From the NCBI RefSeq assembly GCF_014856545.2, contig NZ_CP109811.1, positions 1,978,001 to 2,042,000 of the forward strand: DNA of 64,000 nt, in the 5' to 3' direction. Origin of the DNA: Mesobacillus jeotgali (GTDB lineage: Bacteria; Bacillota; Bacilli; Bacillales; Cytobacillaceae). Position 1 is the stretch's first letter; each line of letters opens with the position of its first letter. Below are positions 16,576-25,176 of the stretch, in pieces. The notes under the pieces were generated by a model, which saw nothing but the letters and a program-made list of their open reading frames with translations, did not search any database and was not told the origin of the DNA. A program made the translations under genes and the position numbers.

Positions 16576-17388
16576 ATGCAATTTTTCTTTGACCACCTTG
16601 TTTGGTTCTTTAAGAAACCAGAGAAAGCAATTTCTCTCTTAAACGAAAGAGGACTTCATGTTGTGAAGGGTGGCCGTCATGAGTCTTGGGGAACATATAA
16701 TACCCTAACTTATTTTGGCTTAAGTTATATTGAATTTTTAGGAATTGATAATCTATCAATAGCTGAACAGCATGATGAAAATCGATTGATTACGCAAATC
16801 GTTGAACAGTTAGCAAAAGAAAATCGGGAAGGTCCTGCGAAAGTAGCGATCCGAACAAATCAAATAGAAGAACTAGCAATAAAACTTAAGGCAGAAGGGC
16901 TTACAGTATATGGGCCGCTAACTGGGGAGAGAGTTCGTGCTGATGGTCAAGTAATCAGGTGGTCATTGTTATTCCCTGAATACGTGGGAAAAGAGGTCTC
17001 TTTACCGTTTTTTATTCAATGGGAAAAATCAGATGATGAAAGGTATTCGGAATTAGAAGAACAAGAAGTCATAGGGTCACACATAGTTGGTCAACCCAAA
17101 TTAGAAAGTGTCGGATTTGTCGTAGATGATCTGGATAAAACACTAGACATTTGGATTAAATTGTTTGGCCTTAAACAAGGAGAAGAGTATATCGATACGG
17201 AACTCAATGCCCGTTGCAGAAGTTTAAAATTGAACAGAACTAATTTATTATTTTTTACACCAATTGGAGATGGACCGGCTGCTAAAGTATTAAAAGAAAA
17301 AGGGGAGACTCCTTTTTTAGTGAACCTGATTGACACTAATCAAAGTCACTTCTTTGAAATGCTGGATGGTTATTGGAGTTTCCGGTAA
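16576..17388 (+). CDS. Two-module VOC / glyoxalase-like domain protein
   Basis: 270-residue protein starting FDHLVWFFKKPEKAISLLNERG, typical of the Glyoxalase_3-like group (PF13468), with a second VOC half from about residue 172 (LESVGFVVDDLDKTLDIWIKLFGL). The role is unknown. AGAAAGGGG precedes the ATG. This gene begins the segment between selC and the decayed selC copy, so it may be acquired. Confidence 0.75.
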   Translation: MQFFFDHLVWFFKKPEKAISLLNERGLHVVKGGRHESWGTYNTLTYFGLSYIEFLGIDNLSIAEQHDENRLITQIVEQLAKENREGPAKVAIRTNQIEELAIKLKAEGLTVYGPLTGERVRADGQVIRWSLLFPEYVGKEVSLPFFIQWEKSDDERYSELEEQEVIGSHIVGQPKLESVGFVVDDLDKTLDIWIKLFGLKQGEEYIDTELNARCRSLKLNRTNLLFFTPIGDGPAAKVLKEKGETPFLVNLIDTNQSHFFEMLDGYWSFR

Positions 17389-17448
17389 TTAATTTGAATA
17401 ATTATATTGTAAATCACAGATTAAGATTGAATAAGATCCTTACTTAGT

Positions 17449-17476
17449 TCGCTCAGAATACTGGGCGGTTTTTTTG
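17449..17476 (+). terminator. Terminator that is a copy of the selC terminator
   Basis: CGCTCAG, a 4-base loop, then CTGGGCGG and seven T. From CGCTCAG to the T run it differs from the selC terminator at about one base, in the loop. It closes the VOC gene and points to a duplication event. Confidence 0.8.
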
Positions 17477-17643
17477 TGTCTAGATAATATCTTTACTGGG
17501 TGTACAGGTCACTCACTAAAGGGGAACCACAAAAAAAATATATTTCGAATAACGAAGTTTTTTCTGAAATTAAAAAGGAGATTGTCTCACTTTGTCGAAA
17601 TAGTTTCTTTACACGAAATTTTTTTACATAGGAGGATTTTTTC

Positions 17644-19338
17644 ATGCAGTTTAACGATTATCCATATACTAGACCAAACATTGAAGAGGTGGAGGGGAAC
17701 TTTAATCAATTACTCGAGAGGTTCCAATCTGCTGAGTCTTTTGAGGTTCAGGACGGAGTAATGAAAGAAATCAATGAGTTGCGCTCTGAGTTTGAAAGCA
17801 TGAGACAGATTGTTCAAATTCGCCAGACGATTGATACAACGGATGAGTTTTATAAGAAAGAAAAGGATTTTTTCAATGAAGTGGGACCAGCCTACAAGGG
17901 TCTAATCACGAAATATTACGTGGCACTTACAGGTTCTAAATTCCGCTCTCAGTTAGAAGAAAAGTGGGGAAAACAATTATTCTTATTAGCTGACAGTCAA
18001 TTAAAGACGTTCTCTCCTGATGTGTTGAAAGACATGCAGGAAGAAAACAAACTAGTTAGTGAGTATGTTGATTTACTTGCTTCGGCTAAAATTCCGTTTG
18101 ATGGAGAAGTAAAAAATCTTGCTCAGTTAGTTCCTTATCACCAATCACCTGATCGGACGATTAGAAAGGAATCGAATGAAGCGAAGTACAACTTTTTCGT
18201 TGAGCATGCCGATCAATTAGATGATTTATACGACAAGCTTGTAAAAGTACGAACTAGTATTGCTAAGAAGCTAGGATTCTCTTCTTTTACAGAGTTAGCC
18301 TATGCTCGACTTTCCCGTACTGATTATGATGCTGAAATGGTCGCAAAGTTCCGTGACCAGGTGAAAGAGTATATCGTTCCTTTAGCTACGAAACTAAAAC
18401 AAAGACAGCAGGAACGAATTGGTGTCGATACATTTAAATATTACGATGACAGCTTCAGCTTTAAGACAGGAAATCCAGATCCAAAGGGAGATGCGGAGTG
18501 GATTGTTGATCAAGCGAAGAAGATGTACGAGGAAATGTCCCCTGAAACGAATGAGTTTTACACTTATATGGTAGAAAACAACCTAATGGACCTACTAAGT
18601 AAAGCAGGTAAGGCTGGCGGTGGATACTGCACTTATATTAGCAAACATAAGTCACCATACATTTTTGCAAACTTCAATGGAACAAAAGGCGATGTTCGTG
18701 TATTAAAGCATGAAGTAGGACATGCGTTCCAAGTATTTGAAAGTCGTGTTTTTGAAGTGCCTGAGTACGGGTTCCCTACACTGGAAGCGTGTGAAATCCA
18801 CTCGATGAGTATGGAATTCTTTGCTTGGCCTTGGATGGATCTTTTCTTCGAGGAAGATACGGATAAGTACAAGTTCTCTCATTTAAGTGAAGCGGTCCTA
18901 TTCATTCCTTATGGTGTAGCAGTCGACGAATTCCAACATTTCGTGTATGCCAACCCGGAAGCAACCCCAGCTGAGCGCAAGCAAGCATGGAGAGAAGTCG
19001 AGAAGAAGTACCTGCCACATCGCGATTATGAAGGAAATGACTTCTTGGAAAACGGTGGTTTCTGGCAGCAGCAGGGACATATTTACAAGGTTCCATTCTA
19101 TTATATTGATTACACATTAGCTCAAATTTGTGCTTTGCAATTCTGGAAACGTACGCAGGAAAATACAGAGGATTCCTGGAAAGATTATCTGCACCTTTGT
19201 AAGCAAGGTGGAAGCCAGTCATTCACAGAGCTTGTCAAAGAAGCGAACTTAATTTCTCCATTAGAAGATGGTTGTGTGAAATCTGTTATTAATGAGATTG
19301 AGGCTTATTTGAATACAGTTGATGATAAGGCACTTTAA
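17644..19338 (+). CDS. M3 family oligoendopeptidase (PepF-like)
   Basis: 564-residue zinc metallopeptidase that cleaves short peptides in the cytosol. The HEVGH zinc motif is at residues 356-360 and the third ligand Glu is at about 384 (EACEIHSMSMEFF), as in the M3B oligoendopeptidases. Length is typical. AGGAGG precedes the ATG. It lies between selC and a degenerate selC 3' copy, an arrangement expected of transferred DNA, although no integrase is present. Confidence 0.9.
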   Translation: MQFNDYPYTRPNIEEVEGNFNQLLERFQSAESFEVQDGVMKEINELRSEFESMRQIVQIRQTIDTTDEFYKKEKDFFNEVGPAYKGLITKYYVALTGSKFRSQLEEKWGKQLFLLADSQLKTFSPDVLKDMQEENKLVSEYVDLLASAKIPFDGEVKNLAQLVPYHQSPDRTIRKESNEAKYNFFVEHADQLDDLYDKLVKVRTSIAKKLGFSSFTELAYARLSRTDYDAEMVAKFRDQVKEYIVPLATKLKQRQQERIGVDTFKYYDDSFSFKTGNPDPKGDAEWIVDQAKKMYEEMSPETNEFYTYMVENNLMDLLSKAGKAGGGYCTYISKHKSPYIFANFNGTKGDVRVLKHEVGHAFQVFESRVFEVPEYGFPTLEACEIHSMSMEFFAWPWMDLFFEEDTDKYKFSHLSEAVLFIPYGVAVDEFQHFVYANPEATPAERKQAWREVEKKYLPHRDYEGNDFLENGGFWQQQGHIYKVPFYYIDYTLAQICALQFWKRTQENTEDSWKDYLHLCKQGGSQSFTELVKEANLISPLEDGCVKSVINEIEAYLNTVDDKAL

Positions 19339-19355
19339 TGCAGAAGCCAGCAAAA

Positions 19356-19416
19356 TTCAAGACCGTCTGTGACCTGCCTGCCAGATCAGTTGGGTCGATT
19401 CCTACGCAGCCCCGCC
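19356..19416 (+). pseudogene. Degenerate 3' half of selC (att-site-like remnant)
   Basis: About 61 bases align with the selC anticodon loop through CCA, about 54 identical with one gap: the variable arm GACCTG...CAGATC, T arm GGGTCGATTCCTACG and end GCAGCCCCGCC remain. The 5' half of the tRNA is absent, and instead the M3 gene stop lies just upstream. It cannot fold as a tRNA. The copy plus selC bound a 3-kb segment, as an old site-specific integration would leave. Confidence 0.85.
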
Positions 19417-19432
19417 CAAATAAATCTTATTG

Positions 19433-19466
19433 CCGCACAGTTAGTTGTCAATCTGTGCGGTTTTTT
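19433..19466 (+). terminator. Terminator after the selC remnant
   Basis: Stem CCGCACAG/CTGTGCGG, 12-base loop, then six T. It lies 17 bases after the remnant, the same arrangement as after selC. From here to 19661 I see no gene, only a possible -10 (TATAAT) near 19629 for the lipoprotein gene. Confidence 0.85.
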
Positions 19467-19661
19467 GCGTGAAAAATAGCTGATTCAAAGTGAAGTGTCT
19501 TTTTCTAATTAGAAGCATAAGGTCCCTGGCTTCTGAGATACAGGGGCTGGAGATTACGGCCAATTTTGCATCACCTTATTAATTATAGGAACCTTATATA
19601 CATGAAGGGAAAAATAACAGCAACTTGATATAATAATAGAAAAGAAATTAGGGGTGTGTTA

Positions 19662-20819
19662 ATGAGGGAATTGTCGTTTTTTATGCTCATTGTTCTGGCC
19701 GTTTTGGTAAGTGGTTGTTCGGTGGGCCTGGATCAAGAAGATATCATGCGGTATGTTCAGAGAAACCACGGGATAAAGGTGGAGGTGCCGAGGGAACCAA
19801 AATTTGGGGCTAAGAGTCCGTATGGTTCAACTACTGTAATAAGTAAAGATGACCCCACTCTTCAGTTTGAAGTGTTTTTTCAATCTGGTATAGGTCCGTT
19901 TTTTAGTAGTATTTCGGGCGATAGCTTTAAAGAAAAATCAGCATTCAATAAGTTGAATAAGGATTACCAAAACTCGCCGTTGTACGGTGATTTTAAGGAC
20001 GTCGGTTTTCAGCACTCCAACCTCGTTGATAGTACGATTTATACTCATGATTATGATGAAAATGAAAAGAAGGCAACGCTTTATCTTTTTAAAGAGGAAG
20101 GTTTTGCATTGAAAGATTCAGACTATCAGATGCTTTATGAGGCAATGCCCTATATTCTAAGAATTCAAGAATTGCTATCGGCAGCTAATTATAGTTTTGA
20201 AAAGATCGTTGTAAATGGCGAGGAGTACTCTGAGTTCAAGAATATGTATGAATACGATAATTCTTCCGCACGGAAGTTTGAAATAGAGGTTCCTATTCGA
20301 AACGGTTTAGCTGATATCCATTCTCTATCAGACATGAAAAACCTCATTCATAATGACCATTATTATGGTTCACTGAATACGGATATGCTTGTTAAGAAGC
20401 ATTTCTTTAAGAGGGACTATCCGGTGTTCGAGGATACGCTAGCTGAAATTGAGTCTTTAGGATTCATTAGGGATGAGAATTCATATGACCCTCATTTCTT
20501 GTCTTGTGATAATTATCTTCAAAATGAAGAAATAGAAAAAATCGATTTAACGGAATGCCAAGATTATTTATTATTCCTATCCATTGAAGTTGAGAATGAT
20601 AACTATAAATCGATTGTAACAGAAGAAGGGTTAGAGAAATGGTGGCAGATGGTCCAAAAATTAAAATCATCCAATCTAAACATACACCGCGTACAAGTGG
20701 AATTGTTGAATTCAAGTATCTATTACGTGGACGTGGCTTTTGAAGATATTAAGTCCGTTCAATCGAAAGAAGAAATGGAATCGATTATTATGGATGAAAT
20801 TGGTCATTTGATAAAATAA
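19662..20819 (+). CDS. Hypothetical lipoprotein
   Basis: 385-residue predicted lipoprotein: a short hydrophobic signal and the lipobox LVSGC near residue 19. The remainder is hydrophilic, with no recognised domain. The ATG at 19662 follows AGGGGTG; the GTG at 19656 is inside it. Anchored outside the membrane by inference. The gene stands alone just outside the selC-bounded segment. Confidence 0.7.
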   Translation: MRELSFFMLIVLAVLVSGCSVGLDQEDIMRYVQRNHGIKVEVPREPKFGAKSPYGSTTVISKDDPTLQFEVFFQSGIGPFFSSISGDSFKEKSAFNKLNKDYQNSPLYGDFKDVGFQHSNLVDSTIYTHDYDENEKKATLYLFKEEGFALKDSDYQMLYEAMPYILRIQELLSAANYSFEKIVVNGEEYSEFKNMYEYDNSSARKFEIEVPIRNGLADIHSLSDMKNLIHNDHYYGSLNTDMLVKKHFFKRDYPVFEDTLAEIESLGFIRDENSYDPHFLSCDNYLQNEEIEKIDLTECQDYLLFLSIEVENDNYKSIVTEEGLEKWWQMVQKLKSSNLNIHRVQVELLNSSIYYVDVAFEDIKSVQSKEEMESIIMDEIGHLIK

Positions 20820-20892
20820 ACAAAAAGAGCCCGCTACTCGCATAACGTCATAGAGAGCAGTTTTATTATGCAGCACATCGCTCCAACATAGT

Positions 20893-20920
20893 AAAACCGC
20901 ACACTAGGTGCGGTTTTTTT
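20893..20920 (+). terminator. Bidirectional terminator
   Basis: Stem AAAACCGCAC/GTGCGGTTTT with a short loop and T run, lying between the lipoprotein gene and the convergent LCP gene. Confidence 0.85.
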
Positions 20921-20921
20921 C

Positions 20922-21845
20922 TTAATCTGCCAAAAACTCCTTCAACGCCTCTCTATTAAAATCCAAATCCACCTCCAAAACCTCACCAACACCTTCATAA
21001 GTTTCATTCTCAAAGCTGCCGTCTTCGGGAAGTCGAAGGGTTTGTATGTCCCCGGTTTCATTGGTGAGTATGTCTTTTCCAATTGTCAGGAGTGTGTGTG
21101 TGTCGACATTGGTATCGACATATGTACTTAATAGGTCTAACAGTTGTGGCAGCTTGGCGACACTGTTTAGGGATACAGCTTCTTCTTTTAATTTTGACAC
21201 GACTTCTTGTTGTCTTTGGACCCGTCCAAAGTCACTTAGTCTGTCCTGGCGGAAGCGGACGTAGCCTAGCAGTTCTTCGCCATTCAGTTGTTGGGTTCCT
21301 TCTTCCAATGTCATTCCGATTCCTTCGGACATTTCGTATGGGATGTCTACTTCAATTCCATTGGGCACTAGGAGGTCGACTGCTTTTACAAAGCCTTTGA
21401 AGTCGACAATCGCATAATGGTGAATGTCCAGGCCTAAATTCAGTTTGATTGTTTCCCTTAATAATTCAGGGCCTCCAAAGGAATAGGCAGCGTTCAATTT
21501 TTGCTGTCCGTGTTCTGGGATATTCACATACATATCGCGCATAAGGGAGATCAGTTTTACCTTGTGCGTTTGTGGGTTGTAATGGGCGACCATAATGGAA
21601 TCTGTTCGCGCACCTTCTTCACCGCGTGAGTCGCTGCCCAGTAACAGAACATTTACTTCCTCTGTTGTGTTCTCCTCTCCTTGAAACGAATCTGCTTCAG
21701 CTTTTTGAAACGGTTGATTAATTGCTTGATAAGTTCCTTCTATGTACTGAAATATGGTAAAAAGACCAACCATGAAGATTCCAAGGAGCAGCAGGGCGCC
21801 GACAACTCTTCCCCATCTTACTCTTTTGCCTCTTTTATTTGCCAT
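20922..21845 (-). CDS. LytR-CpsA-Psr (LCP) family cell-wall ligase
   Basis: 307-residue type II membrane protein: one N-terminal membrane segment (about residues 12-32) and an extracellular LCP domain. Family marks are LLGSDSRGEEGARTDSIMV, LISLMRDMYVNIP, KLNAAYSFGG and LLGYVRFRQD, including the Asp and Arg residues that bind the lipid pyrophosphate. LCP enzymes attach teichoic acids or other anionic polymers to peptidoglycan (TagT/TagU/TagV in B. subtilis). Confidence 0.92.
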   Translation of the reverse strand: MANKRGKRVRWGRVVGALLLLGIFMVGLFTIFQYIEGTYQAINQPFQKAEADSFQGEENTTEEVNVLLLGSDSRGEEGARTDSIMVAHYNPQTHKVKLISLMRDMYVNIPEHGQQKLNAAYSFGGPELLRETIKLNLGLDIHHYAIVDFKGFVKAVDLLVPNGIEVDIPYEMSEGIGMTLEEGTQQLNGEELLGYVRFRQDRLSDFGRVQRQQEVVSKLKEEAVSLNSVAKLPQLLDLLSTYVDTNVDTHTLLTIGKDILTNETGDIQTLRLPEDGSFENETYEGVGEVLEVDLDFNREALKEFLAD

Positions 21846-22005
21846 TTTTACACCACCCGGGCTGAACTTTCCTTTTTACCAGAAGTGGTCATTATCCCAT
21901 AACTTCATTTCAGCTATTTGTTGTTGAGGTTACAGTTGTTTGAAATTCTCTTTACAATGCTGAAAAATACCATAGGAAAACCGCACAGGAAGTTATTCTG
22001 TACGG

Positions 22006-22761
22006 TTAAAGGTATGTTACTTCTCTATATAAAATTGGGCTGTTTTGAAAAGCTGCAGCCAATCCTATGTCTTTAATCTGTTCCTTTTCAACTGCTTTAA
22101 AAGGCAGTGTGACATGAAGTTCTTTTTTAAAGGGGGAAATCGACAGGGACACGGTTTCCTGGCCTAACCATCTTGCATGGATCGGTTTTTCATCTGCAAA
22201 TGAAAATCTCTGTGGAAAGCCTTCTCGGTAAAAATAATGCTCCTGATCTTTTGGCGTACCAGGATCATTCAGGCAAATATACAATGACAGGTTGTCGCAG
22301 AATTTTAATAGATTTAAATGGAAGGAGAGGGTTTTGTCATTAGCAATCCCTAATTCATTCAGCAACTTCTGCTGTCTATGTTTTTCTGCGACCCAAAAAT
22401 TCTTCCCAATCGTGCTTGTTGCATCCTTTAGGAATGATCCGTAGTGAAGGCTGCAAAGGAGGCCGGCGTATGGGTCCATTTGGACGATCTCGTCGATTCC
22501 TTCTTTGTAAAAAGCAAGCTTTGGACTGCCAGGGTAATCCATAAAGGAGTAGGGCTGCTGGGTATGTTCATTCCATAACGGTTCTTCATCGGGTTCGATC
22601 CAGCAGCGGTCATGTTCCCGTACGGCGAGGACAACGGATTCTTTCTTGTCTATTCCTAAAAAATAATCATCTCTCCACCATTGTGCAGCATCTCGGGATA
22701 CATGGGCATGGTCATGCTGGGCCACCATCACAAATTCATGTTCTCGTTCATGGATTATCAT
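22006..22761 (-). CDS. DUF3891 family protein
   Basis: 251-residue soluble protein with the DUF3891 hallmarks: VAQHDHAHVSRDAAQWW, REHDRCW and GLLCSLHYGSF. The several His/Asp residues in HDHAH and EHDR could form a metal site (inference). GAGGGGTGA precedes the ATG. Function unknown. Confidence 0.85.
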   Translation of the reverse strand: MIIHEREHEFVMVAQHDHAHVSRDAAQWWRDDYFLGIDKKESVVLAVREHDRCWIEPDEEPLWNEHTQQPYSFMDYPGSPKLAFYKEGIDEIVQMDPYAGLLCSLHYGSFLKDATSTIGKNFWVAEKHRQQKLLNELGIANDKTLSFHLNLLKFCDNLSLYICLNDPGTPKDQEHYFYREGFPQRFSFADEKPIHARWLGQETVSLSISPFKKELHVTLPFKAVEKEQIKDIGLAAAFQNSPILYREVTYL

Positions 22762-22879
22762 TTTATATCACCCCTCTATACCTAGCATATTTTAATAGGT
22801 GGTTATATGCTAGAATTTAGTATTTCTAGTCATTGATAAAAAATGTTATAATTTCTTGGTTAGGAAGTAGGTGTTATGT

Positions 22880-23188
22880 ATGCAAAATACGGCTATAAGT
22901 CGTTTTCGTCTGATGGGTTTGCTTGAGGGTGGATCATTGCTGGTGCTTGTGTTCATTGCGATGCCGCTTAAGTATTGGGCTGGTTTTCCCGAGGCTGTCC
23001 GGTTCGTAGGTTCTTTGCACGGTTTTTTGTTCGTTCTATATGTGCTCATGATTGCTTATACGACATTCAAGGTTAGATGGTCTTTTTTATGGGTTGTGAG
23101 TGCGTTTGCAGCTGCGTTCATTCCTTTTGGCAATATGGTTTTGGATCGCTTTTTACAGCGGACTTTTTCTGTAAAGGAAGCCTCATAA
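22880..23188 (+). CDS. DUF3817 family membrane protein
   Basis: 102-residue membrane protein with three to four hydrophobic segments and the family's FRLMGLLEGGSLLVLVFIAMPLKY and HGFLFVLYV patterns. The ATG at 22880 follows GTAGGTG. Its stop directly abuts the next start, so the pair is co-transcribed. Function unknown. Confidence 0.8.
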   Translation: MQNTAISRFRLMGLLEGGSLLVLVFIAMPLKYWAGFPEAVRFVGSLHGFLFVLYVLMIAYTTFKVRWSFLWVVSAFAAAFIPFGNMVLDRFLQRTFSVKEAS

Positions 23189-23455
23189 ATGAATGTAATC
23201 CAGAAGCTTTTTTCAAAACAAAAGAAGGTGAAGATTGAATTCTGCCAGCGTAATCTGGAGCAGTTTTTACCTGAAGAGAACTATGCTGCCTACAATGAAT
23301 TCTTGAGCCGCAAAAATGTTGAGCATAAGGAATTCGAATGCCAGAGCAGATGCAAGGAATGCCGTCTGTCTCCGTATGCTATGGTCAATGGTGATTTTGT
23401 AGCCGCAGAGGATTCAAACGAACTGCTTAAGAAAATGGCTCAATATATAGATTAA
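23189..23455 (+). CDS. DUF1450 (YuzB-like) protein
   Basis: 88-residue protein with the DUF1450 signature: IEFCQRNL near the start and C-x3-CKECRLSPYAMVNGDFV. Cysteines at about residues 51, 55 and 58 suggest metal or Fe-S binding in a thioredoxin-like fold, but this is inference. Coupled to the DUF3817 gene. Confidence 0.8.
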   Translation: MNVIQKLFSKQKKVKIEFCQRNLEQFLPEENYAAYNEFLSRKNVEHKEFECQSRCKECRLSPYAMVNGDFVAAEDSNELLKKMAQYID

Positions 23456-23481
23456 AAAAGCATCGGTTACGATGCTTTTTT
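23454..23481 (+). terminator. Bidirectional terminator
   Basis: Stem AAAAAGCATCG/CGATGCTTTTT with a 4-base loop between the DUF1450 gene and a convergent small gene. Confidence 0.9.
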
Positions 23482-23493
23482 GCATGCCGTCGT

Positions 23494-23679
23494 TTATTGA
23501 TGATCAGATGGTCCATTTCCGCCTGGAAAAATGAAAGACTTGTCATGCAAGGCTTGATCTTGTTCGATTCGATGGTTTTCTGAATCGAGCTTCGGGTCAC
23601 CGGTTCCTTTTTTCCTATCCATATAAATAGCAAGGGGAACCAAAACAATTAACGGGGACAGCAAAGCTAACCACAGCAT
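23494..23679 (-). CDS. Small membrane protein
   Basis: 61-residue protein: N-terminal hydrophobic segment (residues 2-19), then MDRKKG and a hydrophilic tail. AAGGAGG lies 7 bases before the ATG, which is strong support. No family recognised. It follows another small membrane-protein gene by 18 bases on the same strand. Confidence 0.65.
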   Translation of the reverse strand: MLWLALLSPLIVLVPLAIYMDRKKGTGDPKLDSENHRIEQDQALHDKSFIFPGGNGPSDHQ

Positions 23680-23697
23680 ATATATTCCTCCTTCCGT

Positions 23698-23853
23698 CTA
23701 TAACCCGTCAATGTACAGATTTAAGATAAAAATGACAATGACAACAAGAGCAATAATATTGATCCATAAAGGGGAGCGTTCTTTTTTTGCTTTTTTACTG
23801 ATTTTCTCCTGATACTTCTTTTGGATTCTTCTTGTTTGAAAATTGGATTTCAT
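23698..23853 (-). CDS. Small basic membrane protein (51 aa)
   Basis: The minus strand encodes a 51-residue protein: a highly basic first 30 residues (MKSNFQTRRIQKKYQEK...KKAKKERS) followed by one membrane segment (WINIIALVVIVIFILNLYI). GGGGTGA precedes the ATG by 6 bases. The Lys/Arg-rich N-terminus plus C-terminal anchor suggests tail-anchoring with the N-terminus in the cytoplasm. Confidence 0.65.
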   Translation of the reverse strand: MKSNFQTRRIQKKYQEKISKKAKKERSPLWINIIALVVIVIFILNLYIDGL

Positions 23854-23961
23854 TAAGAATCACCCCGTATGTTCATTTTAACATAAATATCCATTTAGAT
23901 ATGGTGGAGTTTTAAAAATCCTTTTAGAAACATATTTGTTTTATAGAAGGAGTTGGTGGAA

Positions 23962-24330
23962 ATGAATTTTGAAATGCAAAAAGCCAACCTGCTGGCGGAG
24001 AATATCAAGGGTTTTGCGGAGTATGTCCAGAAGTGTTATACCAGCAAATCAGGGTTGATTCTGAATCATGATAAGCTGTACCAGGTGAGGCTCTGGGTGG
24101 AGGAGTATAAATTTAACCAGCTTGCTGAGGAACTCGCGAGAATCAATATGTTTGAGTGGGATGAAAAATACACTTTATTGCTGGTGGAGCGGTTTTGGAA
24201 AGGTCTGGTGATTATTGAAGATTATGTTGAACATTATCATTCAGACTTGTTTATTTTGACAGCGAGAATCCACACACTTAAAAATTTGACTGCACTTTTT
24301 TCTGTAGAAAAGAAGGCCACATCCGGATAA
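23962..24330 (+). CDS. Hypothetical helical protein
   Basis: 122-residue soluble, mainly helical protein with no signal and no recognised family. AAGGAG lies 9 bases before the ATG at 23962. It is rich in aromatic residues (WVEEYKF, MFEWDEKY). The 184 bases after it hold no gene. Confidence 0.6.
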   Translation: MNFEMQKANLLAENIKGFAEYVQKCYTSKSGLILNHDKLYQVRLWVEEYKFNQLAEELARINMFEWDEKYTLLLVERFWKGLVIIEDYVEHYHSDLFILTARIHTLKNLTALFSVEKKATSG

Positions 24331-24514
24331 TGTTATTTTAAATTTGTAACAAAGATTACGAATCCACCTTATATCGTAATAATAAATACAGTTTTTACCC
24401 GTGTTGGTATGAAGTTAAAAATTCACCCAACGATTAACTAGTGTGATATGATGGTAAACCTGTTAGCCTATTATAGGGCCTGTTCAGTCTAATAAACACA
24501 ACAGGAGGTTTACA

Positions 24515-25027
24515 ATGAAAAAAATTCTTATGCTAGTTTCAATCCTTACATTAGTAATTGGTTCATATACAGTTTATGCCGAATCAACGAAAACGATCAA
24601 ACCGGCTGAGACTTTGACAGCCAAAAAGGTAGATGTTGATACGAAGGAATCCTCGGTCACAGATAAACGCTTCATCAAAGAAGAAGAAGTGAGACTGCTT
24701 GCCCGCCTGGTCCATGCGGAAGCAAAAGGTGAACCGTATGAAGGCAAGGTTGCAGTTGCCGAAGTCGTGCTGAACCGTGTGGAGCACGAACAATTCCCGG
24801 ATACGGTAAAAGAAGTCATTTATCAAAGAAATGCATTCCAGCCGGTCCAAAATGGTGCGATCAATAAACCGGCAGGTGAAGAGGCAATTAAGGCAGTTGA
24901 AGATGCCCTTGAAAATGAGAACAATATAAAATCTCTTTACTTCTATAATCCTGAGACAGCAACAAGCCAGTGGATTTTCACTAGGAATGTCGTTAAAAAA
25001 ATCGGGAAGCATGCATTTGCTATTTAA
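24515..25027 (+). CDS. SleB/CwlJ-type cell wall hydrolase
   Basis: 170-residue exported protein: signal peptide (about residues 1-22, cleavage after VYA) and a C-terminal Hydrolase_2 domain (from about residue 55: LLARLVHAEAKGEPYEGKVAVAEVVLNRV). The Glu in HAEAKGE is the catalytic Glu of this lytic transglycosylase family, which opens spore cortex or wall peptidoglycan. There is no peptidoglycan-binding repeat. AGGAGG precedes the ATG and a terminator follows. Confidence 0.88.
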   Translation: MKKILMLVSILTLVIGSYTVYAESTKTIKPAETLTAKKVDVDTKESSVTDKRFIKEEEVRLLARLVHAEAKGEPYEGKVAVAEVVLNRVEHEQFPDTVKEVIYQRNAFQPVQNGAINKPAGEEAIKAVEDALENENNIKSLYFYNPETATSQWIFTRNVVKKIGKHAFAI

Positions 25028-25063
25028 AAGCGCGTACAGCATATAAAGCTGCGCGCTTTTTTG
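25026..25063 (+). terminator. Terminator of the SleB-like gene
   Basis: Stem AAAGCGCG/CGCGCTTT with an inner AGC/GCT pairing and a T-rich tail. Confidence 0.8.
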
Positions 25064-25176
25064 CTTTTAATCGCCAAAATCCCACATCCAGCACATTGCC
25101 ACACTATTATCATTTTTATTCCGATCAAAATTATTATAAAATAAAGCTTACCAATTAGTGGAACGAGGGTGGTCAG

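Noticed and set aside
17400..17643. T-box or other leader upstream of the M3 peptidase
   Set aside because: No T-box sequence (TGGNACCGCG-type) or antiterminator is visible; only the selC terminator copy stands out.
19356..19416. Second functional tRNA gene
   Set aside because: It lacks the acceptor 5' strand, the D arm and a proper anticodon stem, and its variable arm is mispaired; it is a remnant.
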